From positions 1-64,000 of the forward strand of contig JADLCB010000003.1 of assembly GCA_020847375.1 (NCBI GenBank): a DNA stretch of 64,000 nucleotides. The letters run 5' to 3'. Shown here piece after piece: positions 1 to 9,340 of this stretch. Origin of the DNA: Phycisphaerales bacterium (GTDB lineage Bacteria; Planctomycetota; Phycisphaerae; Tepidisphaerales; Tepidisphaeraceae). The position numbers were made by a program, and so were the translations under genes. The notes under the pieces were generated by a model that saw only the letters and a program-made list of their open reading frames with translations, had not been told where the DNA came from and ran no database searches. Within the stretch, counting starts at the first letter, position 1, and each line of letters starts with the position of its first letter.

Positions 1-105
1 ATGCGATTTAACAAGACCGCAGGCGCCATCGCGAAGTTTGCTTCCCCTTGGCGCAGCAGCCCTGCTGCCAGGTCAATTTTTCTTCTCGCAGGAGTGATAC
101 CCGTC

Positions 106-1587
106 ATGGCTACACAACGTGATCAACGTAATTTCCGCTCGAAGGCCGGCAGCTTTCATACCGAGGCCCTCGAAGGCCGTCGCATGCTTGATGCCACCAT
201 TACCGCTACTGTCTTTTATGACCTCAACGGTAACGGTGTTTTTGAGGAAGGTTATCCTCAGCTCGAATCGCGTTCTTCAGGCACTGCCATCTACATTGAC
301 GCAAACGACAACGGGCAATTCGATATCGGCGAGCATGAATTTTGGACTCTTGCTGGCGGCGTAGCCACTATTACAGGATTGACGGCCAATACGACTTATA
401 AGATCGGGGTACGCCCGAACACCGGCCAGGGAATCACCACGCAGGCAGTCAAAGCAATAACCACCGGAGCCGACGGCACGACCACCAGTGCCGGCAACTA
501 TGGCGTTAAGTACGGGAGTCTTGGTGGCCGGGTCTGGGCTGACATCAATGGCAACTCCTCTTACGACGCGGGCGAGGGCATTGGTTCGGTACGTGTCTAC
601 CTCGACTTGGAAAAAAACGGCATCTACGATGGTTCTGACATGTTAGCCTGGTCTGCGCTGACCTATATGCCCGATGGCGTTACGCCCAATCCCGACGCAG
701 GCAATTATCTTTTTGCCGATCTGCCGGCTGATGATTACGAGGTGCGCGTGGTTCGACCAATCGCCCAGCAAATCCTCACGGACAATCCCCTCGATGTCCA
801 CGTTGGCATTATGCAGGATTCCATCAACAATGATTTCATCCTGACGACTCCTCCAGCCACACCTGTCGCTCCCAACGACTTCAACGGCGATGGCAAGCGC
901 GACATTATCGTGACCGATGGCGGCGTCAGTACCTTTTGGTATATGAATCGCCGCATCTGCACCGGAACAGCCCCCCTGCCGAGTCTGGGAAGCGGCGTCA
1001 CTCTGGTGACTTATGCCGACTTCAATCGCGATGGCAAGTCTGATCTTCTGACCTACCACGCCAGCACCGGTACGGCTTTGGTCATCACCATGAATGGTAT
1101 TTCAACGACCGGCGAGGTCGCTCTACCCTCGGCCAACACTCAGTGGAAACCCGTTGGCGCGGGCGACTTCAACGGCGACGGTGATACCGATATCGTCTGG
1201 CGCAATCAGACTACCGGCCAGAACACAACCTGGCTGATGAGCGGCACTGACATATCAAGCTTCAAGGCCCTGCCCAGCACCGCTGACAACAACTGGTACA
1301 TCGCCGGTGTCGCGGACTACGACAACGACGGTAAGGATGACCTGGTCTGGCGTCACCGCGTCAGCGGCCGCAACACCACTTGGTTGCTCAACGGAACCTC
1401 AACCCCGGCCTTCAGCGCGCTGCCCAGCACGGCGGATCAGAACTGGAGGCCGGTTGCCATCTCCGCGTTCAACAGTGACAACATCCCGGACATCCTCTGG
1501 CTGAACAGCGTAACCCACGCCAACTCAATCTGGTATATGACCGCCGGTCAACCCACCTTTGGCCAAGTGATATTTAAACCTGAATAA
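106..1587 (+). CDS. Secreted planctomycete surface protein with SdrD-B-like and FG-GAP/VCBS-like repeats
   Basis: A probable extracellular protein of about 493 residues. The start at 106 is chosen because AGGAG lies 11 bases upstream; an in-frame ATG at base 1 is also open, so a longer form is possible. Near the N-terminus is EALEGRRMLDA, which matches the Leu-Glu-x-Arg-x-x-Leu signal of planctomycete extracellular proteins (Planc_extracel type). Two Ca-binding SdrD-B-like beta-sandwich segments follow, marked by DLNGNGVFEEG and DINGNSSYDAGEG with Gly-Asp-Tyr endings. The C-terminal half has about five repeats of roughly 58 residues of the form DFNGDGxxDIVWRNxxTGxNxxWLMxG, typical of FG-GAP/VCBS beta-propeller blades; the last one is degenerate. 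The same repeat occurs in the cyclophilin fusion at 47394-49181. Function unknown; adhesion or surface display is only an inference. No catalytic residues were recognised. Confidence 0.8.
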   Translation: MATQRDQRNFRSKAGSFHTEALEGRRMLDATITATVFYDLNGNGVFEEGYPQLESRSSGTAIYIDANDNGQFDIGEHEFWTLAGGVATITGLTANTTYKIGVRPNTGQGITTQAVKAITTGADGTTTSAGNYGVKYGSLGGRVWADINGNSSYDAGEGIGSVRVYLDLEKNGIYDGSDMLAWSALTYMPDGVTPNPDAGNYLFADLPADDYEVRVVRPIAQQILTDNPLDVHVGIMQDSINNDFILTTPPATPVAPNDFNGDGKRDIIVTDGGVSTFWYMNRRICTGTAPLPSLGSGVTLVTYADFNRDGKSDLLTYHASTGTALVITMNGISTTGEVALPSANTQWKPVGAGDFNGDGDTDIVWRNQTTGQNTTWLMSGTDISSFKALPSTADNNWYIAGVADYDNDGKDDLVWRHRVSGRNTTWLLNGTSTPAFSALPSTADQNWRPVAISAFNSDNIPDILWLNSVTHANSIWYMTAGQPTFGQVIFKPE

Positions 1588-1619
1588 CTCTTCTCGAACC
1601 ATCACCACACTTACGAATC

Positions 1620-1655
1620 CCAGCCTCATCGAGCAATCGGTGAGGCTGGTTTTTT
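1620..1655 (+). terminator. Rho-independent terminator after the surface protein gene
   Basis: A perfect 9-bp stem (CCAGCCTCA at 1620-1628 with TGAGGCTGG at 1641-1649) and a 12-base loop are followed at once by six T residues. It lies 33 bases after the stop codon of the first gene and points in its direction. Confidence 0.85.
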
Positions 1656-1759
1656 ATGCGTGCAGAGTTACTTTGTGACGCCCCTCCGAATCGCCCGCCC
1701 CCACACACTCCCTCTCTCGCCAAACCATCGCAGCGTAATTGCATCTTGCCGCTGCACCA

Positions 1760-2335
1760 TCACAATTTGATCGTCGGGAACTGTTCATCCACCCACTGAC
1801 AGATAATGTGGAACAACACCTGATGAATTTCCTGTATCCGAGCAGAGCTGTCACTATCCACAATCAACTCAATGTCCGCCCGACCAGCCGCTGCACCGCC
1901 ACCCCTGCCCAGAAAGGCGCAGGTCAACATTTCTCTGGACTTGCCTGCCTCCAGCGCCGCCAGGATTGTTTTGCTGTTCCCGCTGGTGCTGAAAACAACC
2001 AGAATATCTCCGGCATTGCCCAGTGCCTCGATCTGGCGGCTGAAAACAACATCATAGCCAAAATCATTTCCAGCGCAGGTCAATGCTGTCACATCACTCA
2101 GGGCAACCGCTGCCAGGGCACGGCGATTTTTATGGAATCGAATCGTCAGTTCTTCGGCAAAGTGCATCGCATCGGCCATCGAACCGCCGTTGCCCGCCAG
2201 CAGAATCTTTCCGTTTTTCCCCCAGCATGACAACATCGCCTGCCCCAACTGCTCCAGCCGCGGCGTGTAACGGGTCAGTGTCGGCAATAGATTCTGTAAT
2301 TCCTGCGCAGCGGCAGCAATGAATTTTGTAAACAT
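1760..2335 (-). CDS. gmhA: Phosphoheptose isomerase (SIS domain)
   Basis: Predicted cytoplasmic sedoheptulose-7-phosphate isomerase, first step of ADP-heptose synthesis for lipopolysaccharide core or other heptosylated glycans. From the ATG at 2335 the product is 191 residues, the usual GmhA length; a longer reading would need a TTG at 2401. The SIS-fold phosphosugar site is visible as GNGGSMADAMHFAEEL (compare GNGGSAADAQHFA in known GmhA), followed by the conserved FSTSGNSKT phosphate-binding loop and a C-terminal HQVLFHIICQWVD helix. The other heptose genes (hldE, gmhB) are not in this window. A general SIS-family isomerase is the main alternative, but the GNGGS motif and length favour GmhA. 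Confidence 0.85.
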   Translation of the reverse strand: MFTKFIAAAAQELQNLLPTLTRYTPRLEQLGQAMLSCWGKNGKILLAGNGGSMADAMHFAEELTIRFHKNRRALAAVALSDVTALTCAGNDFGYDVVFSRQIEALGNAGDILVVFSTSGNSKTILAALEAGKSREMLTCAFLGRGGGAAAGRADIELIVDSDSSARIQEIHQVLFHIICQWVDEQFPTIKL

Positions 2336-2448
2336 GCTTTTATTGTAAAGTCCAAAAACGTCGAGACGAAACGATGATGCCCGCGCCGGGCTGCCAAACA
2401 ATCAAAACCCGCATCACGCCGCCCAGCCCAGCGCCTGGCTTCATCCAC

Positions 2449-2997
2449 TTACTGTCCGCTGGCCACGAATGTAAACCGCTGACCGCCGACACTGGCTTCT
2501 GCCATCGCCCCACCCAGGGGTTTAACCAGAATGGCCACACCGTCAACGTACTTGGCTGCTGCCGCCACACCGCTTTGAATGATGACCGCTGAAGCATTGG
2601 CTGAAAATTCAAACTGGTTGCTTTTGAACCGGTCGAGCGATGCCTGATTTTCAAAAGCGATGACCTGGGCATAACTCTGCCCACCCGCCTGCAGGCCGAT
2701 ACTGGCCTGCTGCATATCCGCATATCCGATCATCTTGCCCTGTTCATAGACCACGCCCCGGCCATACGCCCCGCCGATAATCAAACCACCCTTGCCGATT
2801 TCTGGAAATACCGCCACGCCGTGCGCCTTGGACAAAAATTGTTCCATGCCCGGATCCACCGCTTTGAACTGACCAAGCGTTGCCTGTGCCAGATTCGCCA
2901 GTGCCTCTTTACCCTCTTCGGTCTTGGGCGTTGTCTGACAACCCGTCAGAAGCACCACAGCAATCATCGACGCGATCCATGAGATTTTACGCAGCAT
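2449..2997 (-). CDS. Ysc84/SYLF-domain lipoprotein
   Basis: A 182-residue predicted lipoprotein. The N-terminus has a signal peptide ending in the lipobox LLTGC, so Cys20 should be lipidated. The rest matches the SYLF/Ysc84 (DUF500) family: VAVFPEIGKGGLIIGGAYGRG, then YADMQQASIGLQAGGQSY, and a C-terminal VAILVKPLGGAMAEASVGGQ stretch. Eukaryotic members bind lipids; bacterial members are small exported proteins of unclear role, so a membrane-associated function is the most that can be said. It lies just downstream of the metal-efflux pump gene on the same strand (98 bases away) and could be transcribed with it, although no promoter or terminator is obvious in the gap. Confidence 0.85.
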   Translation of the reverse strand: MLRKISWIASMIAVVLLTGCQTTPKTEEGKEALANLAQATLGQFKAVDPGMEQFLSKAHGVAVFPEIGKGGLIIGGAYGRGVVYEQGKMIGYADMQQASIGLQAGGQSYAQVIAFENQASLDRFKSNQFEFSANASAVIIQSGVAAAAKYVDGVAILVKPLGGAMAEASVGGQRFTFVASGQ

Positions 2998-3095
2998 AAA
3001 TTTCCATCTTTCCTATTGTCCACCGCGCTCGACTGGAGAACATCCCCAGCTGCGCCGGCCAAACCAATCCTGCCCCTGACTTTATCACCGGGGGT

Positions 3096-6000
3096 TTATT
3101 CCTGTCCATGGCTGATTTTCGCCCGATGCCACGTCCGCTGCAACTGCACCCGTTTGGCGTAGTAGTACAACACCGGATAAATCAGCAGTTCCAGAATAAA
3201 ACTCGATGCCAGGCCACCAATCATTGGCGCTGCCACCCGTTTCATCGTGTCGGCACCGGCGCCACTGGCCCACATCAGCGGTGTCAAACCGATGAAGTCT
3301 GTCACCACCGTCATCGTCTTGGGCCGGATGCGCCGCACCGCACCATCATGAATCGCATGCCACAGATCATTGGTATCGCGCATGCGCCCCTCAGCATTGA
3401 ACCGGGAAAAACTGCTGTCCAGATACAACAGCATGATCAACCCCGTCTCCGCATCCAGTCCCGCCAGCCCGATGATCCCCACCCACGCCGCCACCGACAG
3501 GTTGTAATCCAGCAACCACATGAACGCGATCGCGCCGATCAAACTGAACGGCACTGCCAGCAGCACAATCCCCACCCGCAACCATGAATGCGTCGCCAGA
3601 TACAGCAGCACAATGATCAGCACCAGTGTCACCGGTATTGCGATCATCAAGCGCTGGTTGGATTCCTGCATGTACTGGTATCCACCCGCCCAGACCAACG
3701 AATAACCCGCGGGCAATTTCACGTTCCGGCTGACGACCTGTTGGGCGGCCTGCACATAGGCGCCGACATCAATACCCACCGGATCGATGTAGACCCAGCT
3801 TGTCGGGCGGGCATTTTCACTTTTGATCATCGAGGCTCCCTGGCGAATCTGGAAATCCGCCAGTTGCACCAGCGGAATCTGCACCCCGCCGGGCGCAGGC
3901 ACCATCGTTGCCTTGAGCGCCGGAATGTTGTCGCGCAGCTCATGCGGATAGCGCAGATTCACCGGATAGCGTGCCAATCCCTCAACCGTCGTCGTCACCT
4001 CCATGCCGCCCATCGCCGTCTGGATCACTTCCTGCACATCCTGCACACTCAATCCATAACGGGCGATGGCATCACGGTTGATTTCAATATCCAGATAGTT
4101 CCCGCCCATCGAGCGCTCCGCAAAAGCACTAAGCGTATGATTCGCGGTCACTGGTTCCGTCTTGATCACCTGCGCCACCTGGGTCGCCAGTTCATCCAGC
4201 ACCGACAAATCTGGCCCGAGAATCTTCACCCCCACCGGTGTCTTGATTCCCGTGGAGAGCATGTCGATGCGCGTACGAATCGGCATCGTCCAGGAATTGG
4301 TCAATCCGGGAAACTGCACCGCATTATTCATCCCCGGCACGGCGATCATCTTTGGGCTGCCGTCGCTGTTGCGCTGACCCGACGGCAGATGATAACCGTT
4401 CACCAGCTCATCAATCGTAATCGGACGGGTTCCGCCCCAGCCATTGGGGACTTGCCGCCACTTGGACTTATCACGTTTGAGTTGAATTGTCGTTTCGATC
4501 ATGCTCATCGGGGCAGGATCGGTCGCGGTATCGGCCCGACCGATCTTGCCCATCACCGTTTCAACTTCGGGAAACTGACTGATGAGCTTATCCGTCTGCT
4601 GCAAAAGCTCGCGCGCCGCGGTGATGCTGATCCCCGGTTCCGTCGTCGGCATGTACAGCAAATCGCCCTCCTCCAGCGGGGGCATGAATTCGCTGCCCAG
4701 GTCCGGTACGAAAGCAGCCAGCATCGGATGATTCGTCCGGAATTGCGGATTAATCACCGTCGTAATCCACAGCCCCACCCACGCCACCCCCAGCACCATG
4801 ATCACCAGCATCGTGCGCTTAAAACGCATCGCCAGCACAAACGCGGGATTGTATGTCGCCTGTAAAAATCGATTGATTGGATTGGCGTGTTCATGCACGA
4901 TCTTCTGCGGCAACAGCAACATGACCACCAGCAGCGCCCAGCCACCGGCCATCCACTGGCGATAGGGTTGCAGTTCTCCCAGAGGAATCAGCATGATCAA
5001 TCCCGCTGGTACAACCATCGCGCCAATTGTCAGGCACAGATTCCACCACCGCCCCCACTGTTTGGGCAAAACCCGCGCGGTGATCAGATAGGTCATCAGC
5101 ACGGGTATCACGGTTACAGACAATACCGCGGCTGCGGCAATGGCGAAGGTTTTGGTGTACGCCAGCGGTTTGAACATCCGGCCCGATTCCTGCCCCAACA
5201 CAAATACCGGCAGAAACGAAACCGTGATAATCACCAGCGAAAAAAACAGACTGGGGCCAACTTCCTTGGCTGACTCCAGCATAATCTGCGCGTGCGATCG
5301 CGACTGAATCGCCTGCCCCGTCTCCGCCGCCAGTTTCACCCGGTCTGCTTCGCGATCCAGATGGATATGCGCGTTCTCCACCATCACCACCGAGCTGTCC
5401 ACCATGATTCCAATCGCTACCGCGATTCCGCCCAGACTCATGATGTTGGCATTGATATCCAGCAGGTGCATCATCAGCAGCGCCGTCAATACACCGGTGG
5501 GAACGGTGAAAATCGCCACCAATTCGCTGCGCGCATGCAGAAGAAACAGGATGCACACCAACCCCACCACCAGCATTTCCTGCAAAAGCGCATGGCTGAG
5601 TGTCGCCACGGAACGATCGATCAGATCCGATCGATCATACGCGGTCTTGATCGCCACACCATCCGGTAAATCATTCTGCAACTCATCCAGACGCTGCTTC
5701 ACACGCTCGATGGTGGCGCGGGCGTTTCCGCCATTGCGCATCGCGACAATTCCCCCGACCACTTCGCCCTGTCCGCCCCATTCCGCAATTCCCTGGCGAA
5801 TTTCCGGCCCCGTGCGAATCTCTGCGACATCCGACAGATAAATCGGCGTACCACCAGCACCACTGGCAACGGCGACTTTCGATAAATCGTTCAGCACCCG
5901 GTCGGTTCGCACCCGCTCCAGCGGTTGGGCGCCTTTGGCTGCTTCTTCAGCCTCCTGGGGTGTCATCGAACCGAGATACCCCAAACCACGCACCATGTAC

Positions 6001-6833
6001 TCATTTTCCGCAATCTCCACCACCCGCCCGCCGACATCAACATTGGATTGGGCAATCGCCATCCGAACCTGTGTCAGCGGAATGTCATATGCCAGCAGCT
6101 TGACCGGATCAACCACCACCTGATACTGCTTGACAAAGCCCCCCACCGGCGCCACTTCAGCCACACCATCCAGGCTCATCAACTCAAAACGCAACTGCCA
6201 ATCCTGCAGCGAGCGCAACTCCGCCAGATCGATATCGGCCTCCACCAGCGCCTTGCCATCCAGCGGACACGTCTGACGATCAGTAAACACGCGGACACGC
6301 TGCGCCTGCACCTGCGACCCCGGATCAGCAGCGTACCACTTGTCATTTGCTTCATCATGCCACAACCCCTGGGGATGATCCGGACAATACCTGCCCGTTG
6401 TCAGCACATACTGATAGACCCACCCCACGCCGGTGGCATCAGGCCCCAGTTGCGGTGTCACACCGGCCGGTAATCGCCCGGACACGAACGACAACTGTTC
6501 CAGAACCCGGCTGCGCGCCCAATAGGGATCAGTACCATCCTCAAAAATGATGTAAACATAGCTGTCGCCGAACATGCTGTAACCACGCACGACTTCAGCG
6601 CCGGGCACTTGCAGCATGGCGGTCGTCAATGGATAAGTCACCTGACGGTCAATAATATCCGGCGCTTGTCCAGCCCAACTGCTATGCACGATCACCTGCA
6701 CATCCGACAAATCAGGAATCGCATCAACCTTGCTGTTCAGCATGGCCCAGACCGATGCCGCGATCAGAAACAGCGTCAACAGCAGCACCATCGTCCGGTT
6801 GCGCAGGCAAAATTCGATGAGTTTTTCAACCAT
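3096..6833 (-). CDS. cusA: CusA/CzcA-family heavy-metal efflux RND pump
   Basis: Inner-membrane proton-driven pump of the HME-RND family, probably exporting Cu(I)/Ag(I) or a related cation together with the adaptor encoded just upstream. At 1245 residues it is about 200 longer than E. coli CusA. The TM4 proton-relay signature GGIAVAIGIMVDSSVVMVEN is intact (Asp479, Glu486). Two features explain the extra length. First, an insert at about residues 145-201 carries CPDHP and CPLDG, a Cys/His arrangement like a heavy-metal-binding or zinc-ribbon knuckle. Second, two extra hydrophobic segments at about 597-618 and 627-642 follow TM6. Substrate is inferred from the neighbours only; which porter residues bind metal cannot be aligned by eye. 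Confidence 0.9.
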   Translation of the reverse strand: MVEKLIEFCLRNRTMVLLLTLFLIAASVWAMLNSKVDAIPDLSDVQVIVHSSWAGQAPDIIDRQVTYPLTTAMLQVPGAEVVRGYSMFGDSYVYIIFEDGTDPYWARSRVLEQLSFVSGRLPAGVTPQLGPDATGVGWVYQYVLTTGRYCPDHPQGLWHDEANDKWYAADPGSQVQAQRVRVFTDRQTCPLDGKALVEADIDLAELRSLQDWQLRFELMSLDGVAEVAPVGGFVKQYQVVVDPVKLLAYDIPLTQVRMAIAQSNVDVGGRVVEIAENEYMVRGLGYLGSMTPQEAEEAAKGAQPLERVRTDRVLNDLSKVAVASGAGGTPIYLSDVAEIRTGPEIRQGIAEWGGQGEVVGGIVAMRNGGNARATIERVKQRLDELQNDLPDGVAIKTAYDRSDLIDRSVATLSHALLQEMLVVGLVCILFLLHARSELVAIFTVPTGVLTALLMMHLLDINANIMSLGGIAVAIGIMVDSSVVMVENAHIHLDREADRVKLAAETGQAIQSRSHAQIMLESAKEVGPSLFFSLVIITVSFLPVFVLGQESGRMFKPLAYTKTFAIAAAAVLSVTVIPVLMTYLITARVLPKQWGRWWNLCLTIGAMVVPAGLIMLIPLGELQPYRQWMAGGWALLVVMLLLPQKIVHEHANPINRFLQATYNPAFVLAMRFKRTMLVIMVLGVAWVGLWITTVINPQFRTNHPMLAAFVPDLGSEFMPPLEEGDLLYMPTTEPGISITAARELLQQTDKLISQFPEVETVMGKIGRADTATDPAPMSMIETTIQLKRDKSKWRQVPNGWGGTRPITIDELVNGYHLPSGQRNSDGSPKMIAVPGMNNAVQFPGLTNSWTMPIRTRIDMLSTGIKTPVGVKILGPDLSVLDELATQVAQVIKTEPVTANHTLSAFAERSMGGNYLDIEINRDAIARYGLSVQDVQEVIQTAMGGMEVTTTVEGLARYPVNLRYPHELRDNIPALKATMVPAPGGVQIPLVQLADFQIRQGASMIKSENARPTSWVYIDPVGIDVGAYVQAAQQVVSRNVKLPAGYSLVWAGGYQYMQESNQRLMIAIPVTLVLIIVLLYLATHSWLRVGIVLLAVPFSLIGAIAFMWLLDYNLSVAAWVGIIGLAGLDAETGLIMLLYLDSSFSRFNAEGRMRDTNDLWHAIHDGAVRRIRPKTMTVVTDFIGLTPLMWASGAGADTMKRVAAPMIGGLASSFILELLIYPVLYYYAKRVQLQRTWHRAKISHGQE

Positions 6834-6933
6834 GGTTCCCTACCCTGATGTAATCATCCGACCCGGAACATTCGCTTGATCCAACCGGCTGCCGCCCAAT
6901 CGGATCAAATCGTGCCAGCAGCGCATCTCCGCA

Positions 6934-8802
6934 TTACGGCGCCACCGGCAAGGCAAAACGCTGATCAAAACAGCCCAGCATCACCGCTCCGAAATATGGA
7001 TTACGAACGCTGCCGGTTTTCTGCATCCACACCCCGCCCCCCTGACCCTCAAGGAACATCGGGCAGTGAAGCTGCTCAACTGCGGCATCAAAATCTTTGG
7101 GAACACCAACGGCGGTCACAAACTGTGACAGCGCCACACTCAAATCCGCGTAGTGCAGCCGCGCCTGCTTGATATCTTTGGCATCGATCAGTTGCAGCGC
7201 CTTGCCGCGAACCGTGGCTACATCATCGCGATGAATCCAGAAATCGTTCCCTCCGGCCACCGGCACTCCAATCATCTGATCGACCGCCCCCGCCAGCAGA
7301 CGACTGTGCTCGGCAATCCCGTCAATACTGTCTGCTGCCAACGAATCGCCAATCACCAGATACTGTTCCAGTACCTGATCCAGAAACTGCTGCGCCGCAA
7401 CGGGCAACTCGGCGGCGTGATCACTGTGAACCATCGATGCCACGGTCTGCTGATGCGCTGCTTCATCTCCACGCACCATTTTGGCCCGACTTTCACGGAT
7501 GCTGGCTTCGGAATCGATCAGAAACTGACCACTGGTCACCACGCGCTCGCCCGGTTTAAGACCATGACGAATTTCCACCATGCCCCCTTGCGTATCCACC
7601 CCCATCTGCACATCGCGCGGTTCAAAATGACCCTGCCCCAGACTGACGTACGCCATCTGCCGCTTGCCGGTATCAATAATGGCTGATCGCGGTGCCAGCA
7701 CCCGGTCGCTGGCCAGCGTGCTGACCAAAGTGATGTTGGCAAACATTCCAGGTTTCAACAGACCCGTCGGGTTATCAAATTCCAGGCGCACCTTCGCCTG
7801 CCGCGTGTTTTCACTGAGAAAGGGGTAGACATAAATCACCTTGCCCTCAAAAGTCTGTCCGGGAATATACGGCAGCGACATCACCGCCTTTTGCCCCTCG
7901 TGCACATAAGGCAACTGATATTCATAGATCGTTCCCATCACCCAGACGCGCGACAAATCCGCCAGCCGATAAACCCGCGTGCCGGCATCGATCTTCTGCC
8001 CTTCCAGAACGTTTTTTTCCACCACCACGCCATCATACGGCGAAAGAATCGCCAGCGCCTTGGTTGGTTTACCTTCCTGCTCCATCGCATCGATCTGTTT
8101 TTGCGATATATCCAGATAGCTCAACCGCGTGCGGGCACTGTCACGCAACGCCCGCGAATTGACATCAGGGTTTTGTTTGGCGCGGGCAGCAGCCAGCAGA
8201 AATTCCTCCTGGGCTGAATAAAGTTCGGGTGAATAGACATCAAACAGCGCCTCCCCCGCCTTCACCTGCGCCCCCACGCTGTCAACATGAAGTTTTTCCA
8301 CCCAGCCCGACATCTTGGTGTTGATATCGCGCACCAGTGGTTCAGCATATTCCACCGTGCCCACCGTGCGGATACTGGCGGTCAACGGGCCGGTAATCAC
8401 CGCCTCGGTGCGCACCCCCATGTTCTGCACCGCGACCGGATCAATGATAATGTCACCCGTGAACGTGCTGGCATCAACGGGCACCAGCGGCATGTGACAG
8501 ATCGGGCAGAATCCCGGTTCAGGCAGCAACACCCACGGGTGCATGGCGCAGGTGTACATGGTGGCCTGCTGCTCCACTTTCTTCGCTGCAAACAGACCGG
8601 CCACCCGGGCTGCAGCGCTGTGCAGGCGGTCAGAAAATACCACTCCGATGACCAGGCCGGCCAAGGCTAAAACCAGCGCAACCAACAACACCCCCAACCG
8701 CGGGCCACGCGGTGGTGGCGCACTGGGTGGGGGCGCATTGTCCGGCTGATGCGGCGCCGCTTCGACTGCCTGCCTCGTTCGTTGTTCTTCTGGTTGGTTC
8801 AT
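6934..8802 (-). CDS. cusB: RND efflux periplasmic adaptor with N-terminal HMBD and C-terminal DUF3347-like domain
   Basis: Membrane-fusion protein linking the CusA-type pump to an outer-membrane channel. The ATG at 8802 is preferred because TTGGAG sits 6 bases upstream (622 residues). A single membrane anchor lies at about 37-57. Next comes a heavy-metal-binding domain (YTCAMHP through CPICHMPLVPV, residues about 83-110) with three Cys and two Met. The barrel-sandwich and beta-barrel regions follow (VRTEAV, GWVEKLHV, ILSPYDGVV, LAPRSAI). The last 150 residues resemble DUF3347, ending in LHCPMF and NPYFGAVMLGC, a second probable Cu site. The gap to the pump gene is 100 bases, consistent with one operon. 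No outer-membrane factor (CusC) gene is present nearby, so it must be encoded elsewhere. Confidence 0.88.
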   Translation of the reverse strand: MNQPEEQRTRQAVEAAPHQPDNAPPPSAPPPRGPRLGVLLVALVLALAGLVIGVVFSDRLHSAAARVAGLFAAKKVEQQATMYTCAMHPWVLLPEPGFCPICHMPLVPVDASTFTGDIIIDPVAVQNMGVRTEAVITGPLTASIRTVGTVEYAEPLVRDINTKMSGWVEKLHVDSVGAQVKAGEALFDVYSPELYSAQEEFLLAAARAKQNPDVNSRALRDSARTRLSYLDISQKQIDAMEQEGKPTKALAILSPYDGVVVEKNVLEGQKIDAGTRVYRLADLSRVWVMGTIYEYQLPYVHEGQKAVMSLPYIPGQTFEGKVIYVYPFLSENTRQAKVRLEFDNPTGLLKPGMFANITLVSTLASDRVLAPRSAIIDTGKRQMAYVSLGQGHFEPRDVQMGVDTQGGMVEIRHGLKPGERVVTSGQFLIDSEASIRESRAKMVRGDEAAHQQTVASMVHSDHAAELPVAAQQFLDQVLEQYLVIGDSLAADSIDGIAEHSRLLAGAVDQMIGVPVAGGNDFWIHRDDVATVRGKALQLIDAKDIKQARLHYADLSVALSQFVTAVGVPKDFDAAVEQLHCPMFLEGQGGGVWMQKTGSVRNPYFGAVMLGCFDQRFALPVAP

Positions 8803-8832
8803 CATTGACTCCAATCAATTCCTGCACCAAAG

Positions 8833-9198
8833 TTAATGGGTCGAATGCTCGTCCACCGGTTGGGTGGTGGGATCCTGCTGCTTCTGAACGGCTTGTTCCA
8901 TTTGTTTGAGGTATTTTTCCGGATCTTTCTTAAATGGATCAACACAGACAACGCAGCAGAACTTGATCTCCTGCCCCTGATAAACCATGACCACCGGATC
9001 ACCCATCGAACCAAGTTTGCCATCGAACAAAATGCACATATCCAACGGATATGGTTTGACTTGCACCTTGCCATCATCCGTTTGACCGGCTTGCGACTGA
9101 TCCGCCTCCGGTTTGTTGTCTTCCGCCCAAGCCAGCGAGTTTCCAATCAGAATCGACCCGGCCAATATAACCAATGCCAATAATTTTGAGCTGAACAT
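8833..9198 (-). CDS. Exported YHS/TRASH-like metal-binding protein
   Basis: Small periplasmic protein of 121 residues. The ATG at 9198 is chosen because GGAG lies 8 bases upstream; an in-frame ATG at 9222 would add 8 residues. A clear signal peptide ends in LAWA. The core is a short YHS/TRASH-type segment: YPLDMCILFDGKLG, then VMVYQGQEIKFCCVVC and FKKDPEKYLKQ, which is the usual spacing of one Cys followed by a C-C-x-x-C cluster and the DPxKYL ending. Such proteins bind soft or transition metals. The position between the His/Cys-rich protein and the adaptor in the metal-efflux operon suggests a periplasmic metal carrier or sensor. The C-terminal 25 residues are Gln/Pro-rich and end in DEHSTH. 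Confidence 0.8.
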   Translation of the reverse strand: MFSSKLLALVILAGSILIGNSLAWAEDNKPEADQSQAGQTDDGKVQVKPYPLDMCILFDGKLGSMGDPVVMVYQGQEIKFCCVVCVDPFKKDPEKYLKQMEQAVQKQQDPTTQPVDEHSTH

Positions 9199-9340
9199 GC
9201 CCATATCTCCTATGAAATTCATGGCGTCATCTTAAGCGCGACATTGCGCTAAAAGTTCACCATTTCGGTTTAATGAATCAAAAATATGCGGAAATTAACG
9301 AGATTCGACCCGTCACAAACATGACGCGCCAAGGAATTGG

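Noticed and set aside
1..105. First 35 codons of the opening frame as part of the surface protein
   Set aside because: The ATG at 106 has AGGAG at a good distance and begins a sequence that looks like a normal planctomycete N-terminus. The earlier part may still be used, but there is no sequence before base 1 to judge it.
3588..4865. 425-codon open frame opposite the CusA-type gene
   Set aside because: Antisense shadow of a conserved RND pump, Arg/His-rich, with no start signals.
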